Assembly: GCA_040218875.1 (NCBI GenBank)
Contig: JAVJQP010000088.1
Reading direction: 5' to 3' (one strand)
Source: Coleofasciculus sp937127375
GTDB taxonomy: Bacteria; Cyanobacteriota; Cyanobacteriia; Cyanobacteriales; Coleofasciculaceae
Length of the DNA stretch: 64,000 bases
Both the position numbers and the translations under genes were made by a program. How positions within the stretch are numbered: position 1 is the stretch's first letter; each line of letters starts with the position of its first letter. The notes under the pieces are model-generated. The model worked only from the letters and a program-made list of their open reading frames with translations. It was not told the origin of the DNA and ran no database searches. This document shows, in pieces, positions 28,174-36,682 of this stretch.

Positions 28174-29772
28174 TTAATCCACTTCCAATGGACCAATCCC
28201 CTTCTGTGTGGTAAAATGCTTTAACTCCTCCACCAACTTACTATCATTCGACGCCGTTCTCGCCCCCGCCTGGGCTGCCCAGTGTTTCAGCGCTTCAATT
28301 TGCTCCCGTGCGATCGCAGCAAGTGGTACCGTTTCTTCTATCGCCCGCACAATATCCTCTGTGGTAAAATCTCGCCGTTGTCCATTCACCACCGTACCAT
28401 AAGCTCGATGCATGGCATCAATAATCACCTGTTCAATCTCTGCCCCACTAAAATCCTTCCCCTGTCGTGCTAATCTAGCTAAATCAAAATCTCGTAACCG
28501 AGAAGGGCGTAAGGGTTGCAAATGTACCTTAAAGATATCCTTGCGTTCGGCTTCCGTGGGCAAATTCAAAAAGAAGATTTCATCAAATCTGCCTTTTCGC
28601 AATAACTCAGCGGGCAAAATCTGCACATTATTCGCCGTCGCCACAATAAAAACGGGACTCGTCTTTTCCTGCATCCAGGTAATCAGCGTACCAAATACCC
28701 GTCTGGATGTACCCGAATCCCCATCAACGCCAGCACCAATATTACCAAACGCCTTATCAATCTCATCAATCCATAATACACAAGGCGCGATCGCTTCACT
28801 AATTTGAATCATCTGGCGCACCCGACTTTCACTTTCCCCGACAATCCCGCCAAATAATCGCCCGGTGTCTAACCGCAATAAGGGCAAACGCCATTCATGG
28901 GCAATGGTTTTCGCGGATAGCGATTTCCCGGTTCCCTGAATTCCCACCAGTAAAATTCCCTTAGGATTGGGAATTCCATAGCGTCGCGCTTCTTCGGTAA
29001 ATGCATCTTGGCGCATCCGTACCCATTGCTTGAGATTCTCCAATCCACCGACATTTTTTAATGATTCCTGGGCGGTGAAAAAGTCTAAAATTCCCGTTTG
29101 GCGAATCGCTTGTTTTTTCTCCCCTAATACGCCATCAATATCTGTTTCATTCACCTGTTGTTTGGCGGCTAATGCCTTTGCCAATACCCGGGCAATTCTG
29201 GCACGACTCAATCCCTGACAAGCTTTAACTAATTGTTCCCGCGCTAATCCAGATACATTTAAGTTTTCTGGTTTGACCAGAATATTAATCAGATAATCAA
29301 TTTCCTGGGAATTAGGCAAGGGAAAATCAATAACCGTAACTTCCTCACTCAATTCTGCTGGCACTTCTAAGGTATGACTGGTGAGGATTAAGGTTTTGCG
29401 AGAACGCTTAAGTTCCTTGGTTAGATTCTTCAATTCTCGGATCACGGGCGCATTGCGATCGCTCTGAGGATTTTTTAAGATAAAATGTAGATCCCGGAGG
29501 ACAAATAAGCTATTTTCCTGAGGATCAGTCTTGCGAATCCGATGCAGCGCCCCCATAACTGAACCCTTATCCGCCCCATTATCCTCCCATCCCCGCACAA
29601 TATCCCAGAGTAAAACTTGGCGTTCGGGTTGAGATTGTACAGCAACTGAATGTAATACTTCTTCCACGGGTTCTTCTTCAACCGCCACGATATAAAGTAA
29701 CGGATAACGCGCCCGGATCATTAAATCTAATTGTTCGATTAAGGTTTGATGGGGATTAAAGGTATTAGTCAT
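28174..29772 (-). CDS. ycf46: Ycf46-like AAA family ATPase
   Basis: The 532-residue cytosolic protein has an N-terminal degenerate AAA-like region (residues 1-230, PLLYIVAVEEEPVEEVL). An AAA+ domain follows with Walker A GIQGTGKS (K283), Walker B LWIDEIDKA, sensor 1 VATANN, and second-region-of-homology arginines in LLRKGRFDE. The length and the opening match the Ycf46 family, conserved in cyanobacteria and some plastid genomes; family work has linked it to photosynthesis and carbon uptake regulation. The C-terminal KHFTTQKGIGPLEVD tail is intact. It faces the CHAD remnant tail-to-tail with 49 bp between them. Confidence 0.88.
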   Translation of the reverse strand: MTNTFNPHQTLIEQLDLMIRARYPLLYIVAVEEEPVEEVLHSVAVQSQPERQVLLWDIVRGWEDNGADKGSVMGALHRIRKTDPQENSLFVLRDLHFILKNPQSDRNAPVIRELKNLTKELKRSRKTLILTSHTLEVPAELSEEVTVIDFPLPNSQEIDYLINILVKPENLNVSGLAREQLVKACQGLSRARIARVLAKALAAKQQVNETDIDGVLGEKKQAIRQTGILDFFTAQESLKNVGGLENLKQWVRMRQDAFTEEARRYGIPNPKGILLVGIQGTGKSLSAKTIAHEWRLPLLRLDTGRLFGGIVGESESRVRQMIQISEAIAPCVLWIDEIDKAFGNIGAGVDGDSGTSRRVFGTLITWMQEKTSPVFIVATANNVQILPAELLRKGRFDEIFFLNLPTEAERKDIFKVHLQPLRPSRLRDFDLARLARQGKDFSGAEIEQVIIDAMHRAYGTVVNGQRRDFTTEDIVRAIEETVPLAAIAREQIEALKHWAAQAGARTASNDSKLVEELKHFTTQKGIGPLEVD

Positions 29773-29913
29773 TTGTCAAAACACTGATTTCACGGATTTA
29801 TTGTCTAGATGGAGTAGGGAGGTGGGAGCTTATTCACACTGATTACACAGAAAAGTTTGTTCTCTCATTTTGACAGTGTAATTAGGAGTTTAACGTCATG
29901 ATGAAACCCGCGC

Positions 29914-30828
29914 CTACCCAATTTTTCTTAATTTATCGTAATCACTAAATCCAACTGGAAAATCGGTATGCTCATCATAATCGGCATTGTCTAGATTAGC
30001 GTTTGTCAGCTTGACTCCTTTTAGTTTAGCGCCCCTCAAGTTGGCGTCACTCAAGTCTGCTCCGATTAGATTTGCGCCAACCAGATTAGCTTCGGTAAAA
30101 TTAGCTTGGCTTATATTAGCGTTACTCAGGTTTGCCCAACTGATAATCCCTTGAGTCAGATTTGCCTCTTGCAGGTTAGCATTACTTAAATCTGCCCCTC
30201 TGAGATTTGCCTCTGTGAGTTCAGCTTGACTGAGGTTTGTCTCCTTTAGGGAAACACCAGTTAGGTTAACATGGCTGAGATTTGCCTGACTGAGTTCTAC
30301 ACCGTTTAGAATAGTTTGGTTGAAGTTCGCGCCTTTAAGGATTGCTCCGGTTAAATCGACTCGATTAAGATAGGCTCCACTGAGATTAGCATCACTTAAA
30401 TCAATCTCGCTCAAGATTTCCCACTGCAAACAAATCCCACTTAAATTCGCTCTTGAGAACGCCCGATGTCCGGCTTCGTAACGGTTGAGGAGTTCCTTGG
30501 CTAATCGGATACTGTACTGAGTTAAGGCTGATTCGGCTTGAGTGGTGGCGTGTTTTTCTAGGAGAGAATAAGCAGTTTGGTGAATCTCCCACACTTCATC
30601 ATCTAAGGCTTGAATAAGTATCGCTATGCCCTTTTGCCGATAATTCAGAGCGTTATGGAGGGCGGCAATTTTGGCATTCAGGGATAGGGGAGAGGATGAG
30701 GGTGTCTGATTCAACTGCTGTTTTACGGCTTCAATTCCGCCTAATACAGCGTCTCCTCTGGAGATTGAACCGCCCAAAACCACATCAGTGGCTTGAGGTT
30801 GATCTGGATAAGCTGTCATAGATAACAA
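29914..30828 (-). CDS. Pentapeptide-repeat protein with helical N-terminal region
   Basis: The 304-residue cytosolic protein has an N-terminal 125-residue helical region with HEAT-like character (IAILIQALDDEVWEIHQTAYSLL). About 26 consecutive pentapeptides follow (about 130-280, ADLSNANLQEANLTQ). The end, VGFSDYDKLRKIG, is a cap helix. The head-plus-repeat design is seen in several cyanobacterial proteins of unknown role, where the HEAT-like part probably binds protein partners. It lies 141 bp from the Ycf46-like gene on the same strand. Confidence 0.85.
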   Translation of the reverse strand: MLSMTAYPDQPQATDVVLGGSISRGDAVLGGIEAVKQQLNQTPSSSPLSLNAKIAALHNALNYRQKGIAILIQALDDEVWEIHQTAYSLLEKHATTQAESALTQYSIRLAKELLNRYEAGHRAFSRANLSGICLQWEILSEIDLSDANLSGAYLNRVDLTGAILKGANFNQTILNGVELSQANLSHVNLTGVSLKETNLSQAELTEANLRGADLSNANLQEANLTQGIISWANLSNANISQANFTEANLVGANLIGADLSDANLRGAKLKGVKLTNANLDNADYDEHTDFPVGFSDYDKLRKIG

Positions 30829-30940
30829 AATAAGGGCACGATACTACCGTACCCTTTTTATGCTGTTCAGGGTTCATTGCTATTAACAATTAGCCCTAAA
30901 CCTCTATACTAATAGACAATTTATGTCAAGAGTTCCGACT

Positions 30941-31645
30941 CTAGTCAATCGCATCCGCCGTATCTTCTAATGCTCGCTGCGCTGATTTACTGGCTTTACT
31001 TGCTTTATCTTGCACAACATCGGCTGTATCTTCTGCGGCGCGTTTCGTCTTTTTGGCTATATTTTCACCCGTCTCTTGTACCTTGTCTTTCGTGTCTGCG
31101 GCTGAACGTTTGGCAGACTTAGCTACATCTTCAGCAACATCTTCAGTTTTTTCCTTTGCCTCTTTTGCCGAACGCTTGGCAGACTTGCTTACATCTTCAG
31201 CCGCATCTGTTGTATTGTCTTTGAGATTTTCAACACCCCTCTGAGTTCCCTCAGTCACACCCTCAGTGAGATTAGTAGCTGACTCTTTCACATCTTTGCC
31301 GAGTCGCTCAACTCGTTTATTCAGCGGCGCTCCTTCTTGATAATTCTCGATAAACTTTTCAGGAGTATCCGCCTTCTTCTCTAGATTTTTCTCTGCGTTT
31401 TTAATTAATTTGTCCGCATTATCCTTTGCCTGACGAGACGTTTTCGGAGAATCAATCCCCTGATAGTCCTTCGCTCCGCCTGTAGGCGTGAGAACTTCAG
31501 TAACATTTTTGGTTACATCGTCAGCCGTCTTCGCTGATACTCCACTATTGCATCCTGTACTGATGAATACAAAGATACCCGCTAAAGCCACGGTTAATAA
31601 TTGAGTAAACCGTTTATTTTTTAGCCAATCTATCATTCTGCTCAT
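30941..31645 (-). CDS. LEA-like repetitive lipoprotein
   Basis: The 234-residue protein has a lipoprotein signal (STGC, lipidation at C32). Residues 100-234 are charged, alanine-rich amphipathic 11-residue-like repeats: SKSAKRSAKEAKEKTEDVAE is nearly repeated as AKSAKRSAADTKDKVQETGE. This resembles group 3 LEA and apolipoprotein-like helices, known to protect membranes and proteins in drying. The anchor would place it at the plasma or outer membrane, facing the periplasm. It is followed 61 bp upstream on the same strand by another small lipoprotein with a similar signal region, so the two probably form a unit. A desiccation or osmotic role is inference. Confidence 0.75.
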   Translation of the reverse strand: MSRMIDWLKNKRFTQLLTVALAGIFVFISTGCNSGVSAKTADDVTKNVTEVLTPTGGAKDYQGIDSPKTSRQAKDNADKLIKNAEKNLEKKADTPEKFIENYQEGAPLNKRVERLGKDVKESATNLTEGVTEGTQRGVENLKDNTTDAAEDVSKSAKRSAKEAKEKTEDVAEDVAKSAKRSAADTKDKVQETGENIAKKTKRAAEDTADVVQDKASKASKSAQRALEDTADAID

Positions 31646-31706
31646 AAAAAAATCTCCTTACTTTTATTGTCAGTGAATTATCCTAAGTCTAAAGCCGTCA
31701 CCGTTC

Positions 31707-31976
31707 TCAGCTTAATCGAGCTAATTCAGGTTGCTCTACCGAGTTGTTTGATACGTTTAACCTACGGCTGACATCAGGATTTAGAGACATATTGTTCTCT
31801 GTGTAACTGTCTCCCCCCTTCTTGTAGGGGTTATTCGTACCTCCAGCTTGAACCGGAGGATTTTCTGGACGCCCACTGTCTACCACTGTACTACTACACG
31901 CCGTACCAATCAGTAGCATCACGCAGGCTAAAGCCAGTGTTAATATCTGTCGCCAAATCTCAGTCAGTCGTTTCAC
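31707..31976 (-). CDS. Small lipoprotein
   Basis: The 89-residue protein has a clear lipoprotein signal (RQILTLALACVMLLIGTACSS, lipidation at C27) and a short disordered, Asn/Pro-rich mature part (PPVQAGGTNNPYKKGG). The signal region resembles that of the LEA-like lipoprotein encoded next to it (W, then QxLT, ALA, GC/AC), which suggests a shared origin. Function is unknown. It is transcribed before the LEA-like gene, 61 bp apart. Confidence 0.68.
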   Translation of the reverse strand: MKRLTEIWRQILTLALACVMLLIGTACSSTVVDSGRPENPPVQAGGTNNPYKKGGDSYTENNMSLNPDVSRRLNVSNNSVEQPELARLS

Positions 31977-32181
31977 GCTATACTCCTAAGCGATATGCAC
32001 CTCACGATTGCCTAGCTTATCACTATCCAGGCGATCGCTATCTCTAGCCAAGGTGACATTCTACTTTATCCTGGAAGCGACTCGTCTCTAACTGAAGACA
32101 GAGAAAAATCATTTGCACTCTTCAGGAGCGTCTCTTCTCTTCTGCCCCCCTGCACCCCATCTAAACCGAAAACTTCTCGAT

Positions 32182-33516
32182 CTACTGATTTTCGGGTTTC
32201 TCTTCCAAATTAACATAGTCCCGAAGCTGAGAAAACACTCGGTAAGCATCTAGCTGAAATTCGGAACTTGTAGTATTATCCATTTTGATCAGATTATATT
32301 GGACATTTTCCGTATGAATGGCAAAGGTAATTTTAAACACTTCAAAAAATGTAATCACCCAACGACAGTCCTCTTCCGAATAATTGGTGTAATATTGAAT
32401 TAATTTAGCAATGCAAGTTTCTAGATGATTACGCGAGTTCGGACAAATCATAATGATTTTCAGCAAGAGCATCGCTAAGGTTAAGTGATGACCTTGAGAC
32501 ATGAGTAAAATAAACAGGGGTGACGGCTCATCCTGATTTTCAGTGGTTAAATATTCAATTAAGCGGTTACAGGTTCTCAGGAGTAATGCCGCCTCTATGG
32601 TTGTATCATGGTAATCTTTGTAGAGATCATTTAATTTCTCAGTTAAGGTTTGATTTAAGGATTTAACTAGCTCTTTCTTTTTAACCGAAAATATCAGATA
32701 GTTTTGTAAACTTTTCTTAAATCGTTTATAGTTAAAATCTTTGGTTTGTTCTAAAAATATATTAGCGACATTTTTATAGTTAAACATTCCATGCTTAACT
32801 ACGATTTTTTTAATTAGATCAACAACTTTATCCCCTAAACCTGTAGGATTATTGTAAATAGGTTTCCGACAAATTGCGGATTTAGAGTGCGCCGTATACA
32901 TTGCCAAATCAAACTTGAACTGATCTTTGAGTTTTTTTGACAAGATTCTCGCCGCTTCACGTTGCTCCACGGGGTTGTTCAGATTTGTATACTGGGGAAC
33001 GAGTAGATAAGAGATATAACGGTTACTCCAATGACCTGGATCTGAAGTTACTTGTTGAGTAATAAATAATTGAAGTTCGTGATAGTCTTGACTGTTAATG
33101 AAATTTAACAGCCATGCTCTTTGACGGCTTAATGTTTGCGATAATGTTTTTCGCGTCAGTTTTACATCAGAAAATAGGGATACTAAGTCTTGGCTAGCCG
33201 TAAAATTTCTTGAGATGTACCAATTATTAATAACAATATAACAGGAACGTTTAAGGGTATTTGTAAATTCTTTTTCATCGTTAGCAAAAAGTATTTCTGA
33301 TAAAGCGTTAATCGCTTCTGGATTACCTTCTGATGCATTGTAGTCAATAAATAACCATTTAAATTCTTGCAAAACGGTTTCTGGCGGTTGCTGTTTAACC
33401 GTATCTAGCAAAAATTGATAGATAACATCCTGTGCCTGCTGAAGAGGGAATCCTAGCTGGTTGGATTGAGTACGAGACTCAGTATGACGAGTATCTAAGA
33501 TAACTTCCCTGATCAT
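32182..33516 (-). CDS. Cyanobacterial hypothetical protein
   Basis: The 444-residue protein is almost wholly alpha-helical, rich in Leu, Asn, Gln and Lys, and has no signal peptide or membrane segment. Visible blocks are FKWLFIDYNASEGNPEAINALSE, CYIVINNWYISR, and a C-terminal LLLKIIMICPNSRNHLE. I know no domain for it. The base composition is more AT-rich than its neighbours. It lies alone on its strand, followed by nothing within 200 bp. It could be a helical scaffold; no enzyme motif is present. Confidence 0.68.
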   Translation of the reverse strand: MIREVILDTRHTESRTQSNQLGFPLQQAQDVIYQFLLDTVKQQPPETVLQEFKWLFIDYNASEGNPEAINALSEILFANDEKEFTNTLKRSCYIVINNWYISRNFTASQDLVSLFSDVKLTRKTLSQTLSRQRAWLLNFINSQDYHELQLFITQQVTSDPGHWSNRYISYLLVPQYTNLNNPVEQREAARILSKKLKDQFKFDLAMYTAHSKSAICRKPIYNNPTGLGDKVVDLIKKIVVKHGMFNYKNVANIFLEQTKDFNYKRFKKSLQNYLIFSVKKKELVKSLNQTLTEKLNDLYKDYHDTTIEAALLLRTCNRLIEYLTTENQDEPSPLFILLMSQGHHLTLAMLLLKIIMICPNSRNHLETCIAKLIQYYTNYSEEDCRWVITFFEVFKITFAIHTENVQYNLIKMDNTTSSEFQLDAYRVFSQLRDYVNLEEKPENQ

Positions 33517-33651
33517 GAAAATCCAAGAGGACGCTCACGCCCTTACTGAAGGTCTAATAGTAGCAAGTTGATGACACCCTGCGTCAAGGCTACCGCTCAT
33601 CGACGTGTTCAGCTTGACGACCTCACAATTGATATTGACATAAATTCATCA

Positions 33652-33675
33652 TATATATTTTCGCGAAAATATATA
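33652..33675. repeat. Perfect 24-bp palindrome
   Basis: TATATATTTTCG and its exact complement meet at a CG/CG centre. It directly abuts the TTGCTGAATAAGT repeat. It is unlike the other palindrome family and has no T tract typical of a terminator. It may be an operator or a replication-related structure; nothing more can be said. Confidence 0.7.
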
Positions 33676-33810
33676 GGGGTTGCTGAATAAGTCTTGTGGT
33701 GAGGCGAGGGAACAGGGAACGGGGAACAGGGAACAGTAAAGAATGTCCTCAATACTGTTCGGTTAAGGGGAGCGGGGGAAGCAGGGGGAGCGGGGGAAGC
33801 AGGGGAAGCA

Positions 33811-33838
33811 TGTAGAGACGTTGCATGCAACGTCTCTT
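33811..33838. repeat. TGTAGAGACG palindrome inside GGGGAAGCA units
   Basis: TTGCATGCAA core, with the right arm ending CTCTTA instead of CTCTACA. It is flanked on both sides by GGGGAAGCA/GCAGGGGG units, matching the nesting seen at 27406. Confidence 0.87.
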
Positions 33839-33913
33839 AGCAGGGGGAGAATAATGCTTAAGTCAGCGAGGCGAACGTTTATAGCGAAGACAGCGCTTAC
33901 TACATACAAACCT

Positions 33914-34888
33914 TTAAGACTGATCCGACTCAGATTTCATCCGGTTAATTTCCCGTTGTAATTCTTCGAGTTGACGCTGTAATCGTTGGGCTTCCTGGTT
34001 TTGCTGCGCTTGGGATGGCACATTGACTGATCCTTCGTCGGTTACTCGTCGATAATTGCCCTGACGAATTTGACGATAGTCTTCTGATTTGACCCAATCT
34101 CGCAGATAGCGCAAGCGTTCAACCGGAAAAGGATGGGTAAGAAACGAACCATTCCCACCGTTGTATAATAAAAACTTATAAACTTGATTAAGACTATCTT
34201 GGTCAAGGTCTTGAAATCGATCGGATTGGCGGATAAATTCATCAAGGCTGCACTCATGACCATAAACATGAGAACCCCCCGATAGTTTCATCATTGTTTT
34301 CATGACGATATTGATATCATCGATGACCAATAAAGCCGCCCGATCTGACGATAACTCTGCTTTCCGCCGCCATTCATAAAAGGCAAAGAGTAAACCACTG
34401 GTGACAATATTGCCGATACCAAAGGTTAAATCTCCCAGAAATGCCGCCGCACCCATCGCCCAGATTCCCATCTGAATTAAAATCGTGTGACCGCATTTGA
34501 TATGTCCCAGTTCATGTGCCAACACGGTGCGAATTTCGACTTCAGTGAGTAAGTCTAATAATCCTGTGTTCAACACGATATAGGGATGATCCTGTCCTAA
34601 GGCATAACTGTTCACTTGGGGATTTTGACTGACAAATAGGGTGGGTTCGGGATGGATATCTAAATCCCGTACACATTCGCGAAATAAGCTGTAAATTGTG
34701 GAATATTGGCGCGGTCCCACCTGGATACTGTTGCCCATCAGATAGACGAATTGGGGACGTTCGTAGATAAATTCGACGAATTTGCGGGCAACTAGGTTAA
34801 ATCCAGGAACACTCCGTAGGGCATCCTCAGCTTGTTGGTCAAGAGGGTGTCGGAAGGCGTCGCTAGAAATTCCAGGATAGGTGGGCAT
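33914..34888 (-). CDS. M48 family metallopeptidase
   Basis: The 324-residue zinc protease has HELGH at residues 125-129 (zinc ligands H125 and H129, catalytic E126). A distal glutamate probably lies in the RRKAELSSDRAAL block (about 174-186), the usual M48 third ligand. A hydrophobic stretch at about 137-168 could sit in the membrane. The C-terminus (from 285) is a glutamine-rich coiled coil (NQEAQRLQRQLEEL). M48 proteins include HtpX and Oma1-like quality-control proteases; this soluble-looking short form is common in cyanobacteria. It lies 85 bp downstream of argG on the same strand, with a palindrome between. Confidence 0.88.
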   Translation of the reverse strand: MPTYPGISSDAFRHPLDQQAEDALRSVPGFNLVARKFVEFIYERPQFVYLMGNSIQVGPRQYSTIYSLFRECVRDLDIHPEPTLFVSQNPQVNSYALGQDHPYIVLNTGLLDLLTEVEIRTVLAHELGHIKCGHTILIQMGIWAMGAAAFLGDLTFGIGNIVTSGLLFAFYEWRRKAELSSDRAALLVIDDINIVMKTMMKLSGGSHVYGHECSLDEFIRQSDRFQDLDQDSLNQVYKFLLYNGGNGSFLTHPFPVERLRYLRDWVKSEDYRQIRQGNYRRVTDEGSVNVPSQAQQNQEAQRLQRQLEELQREINRMKSESDQS

Positions 34889-34938
34889 AGGGACGTTGAG
34901 GCTGAAACGTGAAAGTTTGTCTTTCTATCCTAGCGATT

Positions 34939-34967
34939 TGTAGAGACGTTGCATGCAACGTCTCTAC
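34939..34967. repeat. TGTAGAGACG palindrome between argG and the M48 gene
   Basis: TTGCATGCAA core, 29 of 30 bases. It lies 7 bp from the argG stop codon. In the transcript it would form a strong hairpin between the two genes, but no U tract follows. Confidence 0.85.
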
Positions 34968-34973
34968 TGGCAT

Positions 34974-36176
34974 TTAACCTCTAGTTTTGGCTGACCAAAC
35001 GCGAGTGGGTAATCCCCAAATGTAGATAAAGCCTTCAGCGGCTTTGTGATCAAACTGATCTTCAGAGGTATAGGTTGCCAGTTCTGGGGTATAGAGGGAA
35101 TTGCTAGACGCTCGTCCGACAATCGTGGCATTCCCTTTAAAGAATTTCACCCGCACGCTTCCGGAGACTTGCTCCTGAGTTTGTTGAATGAACGCATCTA
35201 GAGCATCTTTTAGGGGAGAGTACCATAACCCCTGGTAAATAAGCTGGCTATAGGTGTCTTCAATCCCTCGCTTATACTGGCTGACATCAGATGTCAACGT
35301 GAGGCTTTCTAAGTCCCGATGGGCATGGATTAAGGTTAACAGAGCCGGAACTTCATAAATCTCTCTAGATTTAATGCCGACAACCCGATTCTCAATCATA
35401 TCAATCCGCCCCACCCCATGATTTCCGGCGACTTGGTTAAGCTGAGTAATCAGGGCGACGGGTTCAAGGGCTTGACCATTTAACGAGATCGGAAGTCCTC
35501 GCTCAAAGCCAATATCCACGTATTCTGGATCATTGGGAGTATCCGCGATCGCTTTGGTCATCAGATAGATTTCTTCCGGCGGTTCAGCCATGGGATCTTC
35601 GAGAATCCCCGCCTCAATACTGCGACCCAGCAAATTCCGGTCAATACTATAAGGAGACGACTTTTTCACTGGAGAGGGAATCCCGAACCGTTCCCCATAC
35701 GCGATCGTATCTTCCCGGCTCAACCCCCACTCCCTGGCGGGTGCGAGAACTTTCAAGTTGGGGTCGAGCGCCGTAATCGACACATCAAACCGCACCTGGT
35801 CATTCCCTTTACCTGTGCAACCGTGAGCCACGGCATCTGCACCATACTTGTGGGCAGCTTCGACCAATAATTTAGCAATCAGCGGACGCGCTAGCGCCGT
35901 GGACAAGGGATAGCGATTTTCATACAGCGCATTTGCCTGAATCGCGGGAAAGGCATAATCGGTGACAAACCGTTCAGTCGCGTCCGCCACCAGAGACTCG
36001 GCTGCGCCCGATGTCAAGGCTTTTTCTTTGATCGGTTCTAACTCATCACCTTGACCTAAATCGGCGGCTAGCGTGATCACCTCCTTCACACCCCATTCCT
36101 CTTTGAGATAAGGGATACAAACGGAAGTATCGACGCCACCTGAGTAGGCTAGTACAACTTTTTCAGCACGACCCAT
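34974..36176 (-). CDS. argG: Argininosuccinate synthase
   Basis: The 400-residue protein is full length for type 1 ArgG. It opens with the ATP pyrophosphatase loop VVLAYSGGVDTSVC, then has VAHGCTGKGNDQVRF, the citrulline/aspartate-binding region around ALARPLIAKLL, and SPYSIDRNLLGRS. It joins citrulline and aspartate using ATP in arginine synthesis, in the cytosol. It stands alone rather than in an arg operon, as is usual in cyanobacteria. Nothing unusual is seen in the reading frame. Confidence 0.97.
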   Translation of the reverse strand: MGRAEKVVLAYSGGVDTSVCIPYLKEEWGVKEVITLAADLGQGDELEPIKEKALTSGAAESLVADATERFVTDYAFPAIQANALYENRYPLSTALARPLIAKLLVEAAHKYGADAVAHGCTGKGNDQVRFDVSITALDPNLKVLAPAREWGLSREDTIAYGERFGIPSPVKKSSPYSIDRNLLGRSIEAGILEDPMAEPPEEIYLMTKAIADTPNDPEYVDIGFERGLPISLNGQALEPVALITQLNQVAGNHGVGRIDMIENRVVGIKSREIYEVPALLTLIHAHRDLESLTLTSDVSQYKRGIEDTYSQLIYQGLWYSPLKDALDAFIQQTQEQVSGSVRVKFFKGNATIVGRASSNSLYTPELATYTSEDQFDHKAAEGFIYIWGLPTRVWSAKTRG

Positions 36177-36245
36177 GAATTTCTCACCCTGGGAAACAAC
36201 CAGGACATCATTGTGACAGATCCCGTCTCTAAATCAAAGATTATG

Positions 36246-36265
36246 AGACGCACCATGGCGTGTCT
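36246..36265. repeat. Degenerate copy of the AGACG palindrome family
   Basis: AGACGCACCATGGCGTGTCT keeps the ends and CCATGG centre, with one wobble and one mismatch across the arms. It is a decayed member related to the copy at 24726. Confidence 0.6.
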
Positions 36266-36330
36266 ATTCATTCGAGGAAGCATGACCTCAGCCTATTCGA
36301 GTGGAGGGGAGAGTGAGTAATTACTCTTCA

Positions 36331-36362
36331 GAATCCCCCGCATTCTATGCGCGGGGAGTCGT
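36331..36362. repeat. GC-rich hairpin resembling an IS200/IS605-type end
   Basis: GAATCCCCCGCATTCTATGC followed by GCGGGGAGTCGTCAA forms a stem of C/G runs with a short loop. I have a memory of similar sequences at the ends of cyanobacterial IS200/IS605 elements. No transposase is nearby, so at most this is a relic. It could also act as a terminator. Confidence 0.35.
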
Positions 36363-36682
36363 CAAGGCTTAACATAGAACGTCCATGGTAAGGGTTGATC
36401 AAAATCAACGCCGGATTCTCCGTCTGTCGCTATCATGGAATTCACTTCTAAGACAGACTGATTGGATGAGCTAGCCACACCCACACGCTTACTTAGTGCA
36501 GGATGAATGGAAATACCTGCTGTAGGGTGAAGCGCTAGCGCCGTTTGGTCTGCTAGGAAGGACATATCGAACCGAACCAGTGCAACGGTGTCAGATTGAT
36601 TTATTAGGGTAGCATCTGGGCAACTATTCACAGGCAAGCCTGGTCGGTGATGTAAACCGATGTTACCGTCAACCATGACCAA
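36362..36682 (-). CDS. Uncertain small hypothetical protein or gene fragment
   Basis: A 106-codon frame overlaps the start of the divergent cyclase gene by 23 bp. The translation looks protein-like (TLINQSDTVALVRFDMSFLADQ, VLEVNSMIATDGESG), with no low complexity. It ends immediately before the GC-rich hairpin at 36331-36362. I do not recognise a family. It may be the remaining part of a gene cut at the hairpin, or an intact small gene. Confidence 0.35.
   Translation of the reverse strand: MVMVDGNIGLHHRPGLPVNSCPDATLINQSDTVALVRFDMSFLADQTALALHPTAGISIHPALSKRVGVASSSNQSVLEVNSMIATDGESGVDFDQPLPWTFYVKP

Larger units (their letters stand above)
33517..33913. repeat. Repeat-dense spacer
   Basis: It contains, in order: a 24-bp AT-rich palindrome (33652-33675), a GGGGTTGCTGAATAAGT repeat (about 33675-33708), a GGGAACA 7-bp array (33709-33736), GGGGGAAGCAG 9-bp-type units (33770-33810), a TGTAGAGACG palindrome (33811-33838), and another GCAGGGGGAG unit. 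No gene is credible. Confidence 0.8.
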
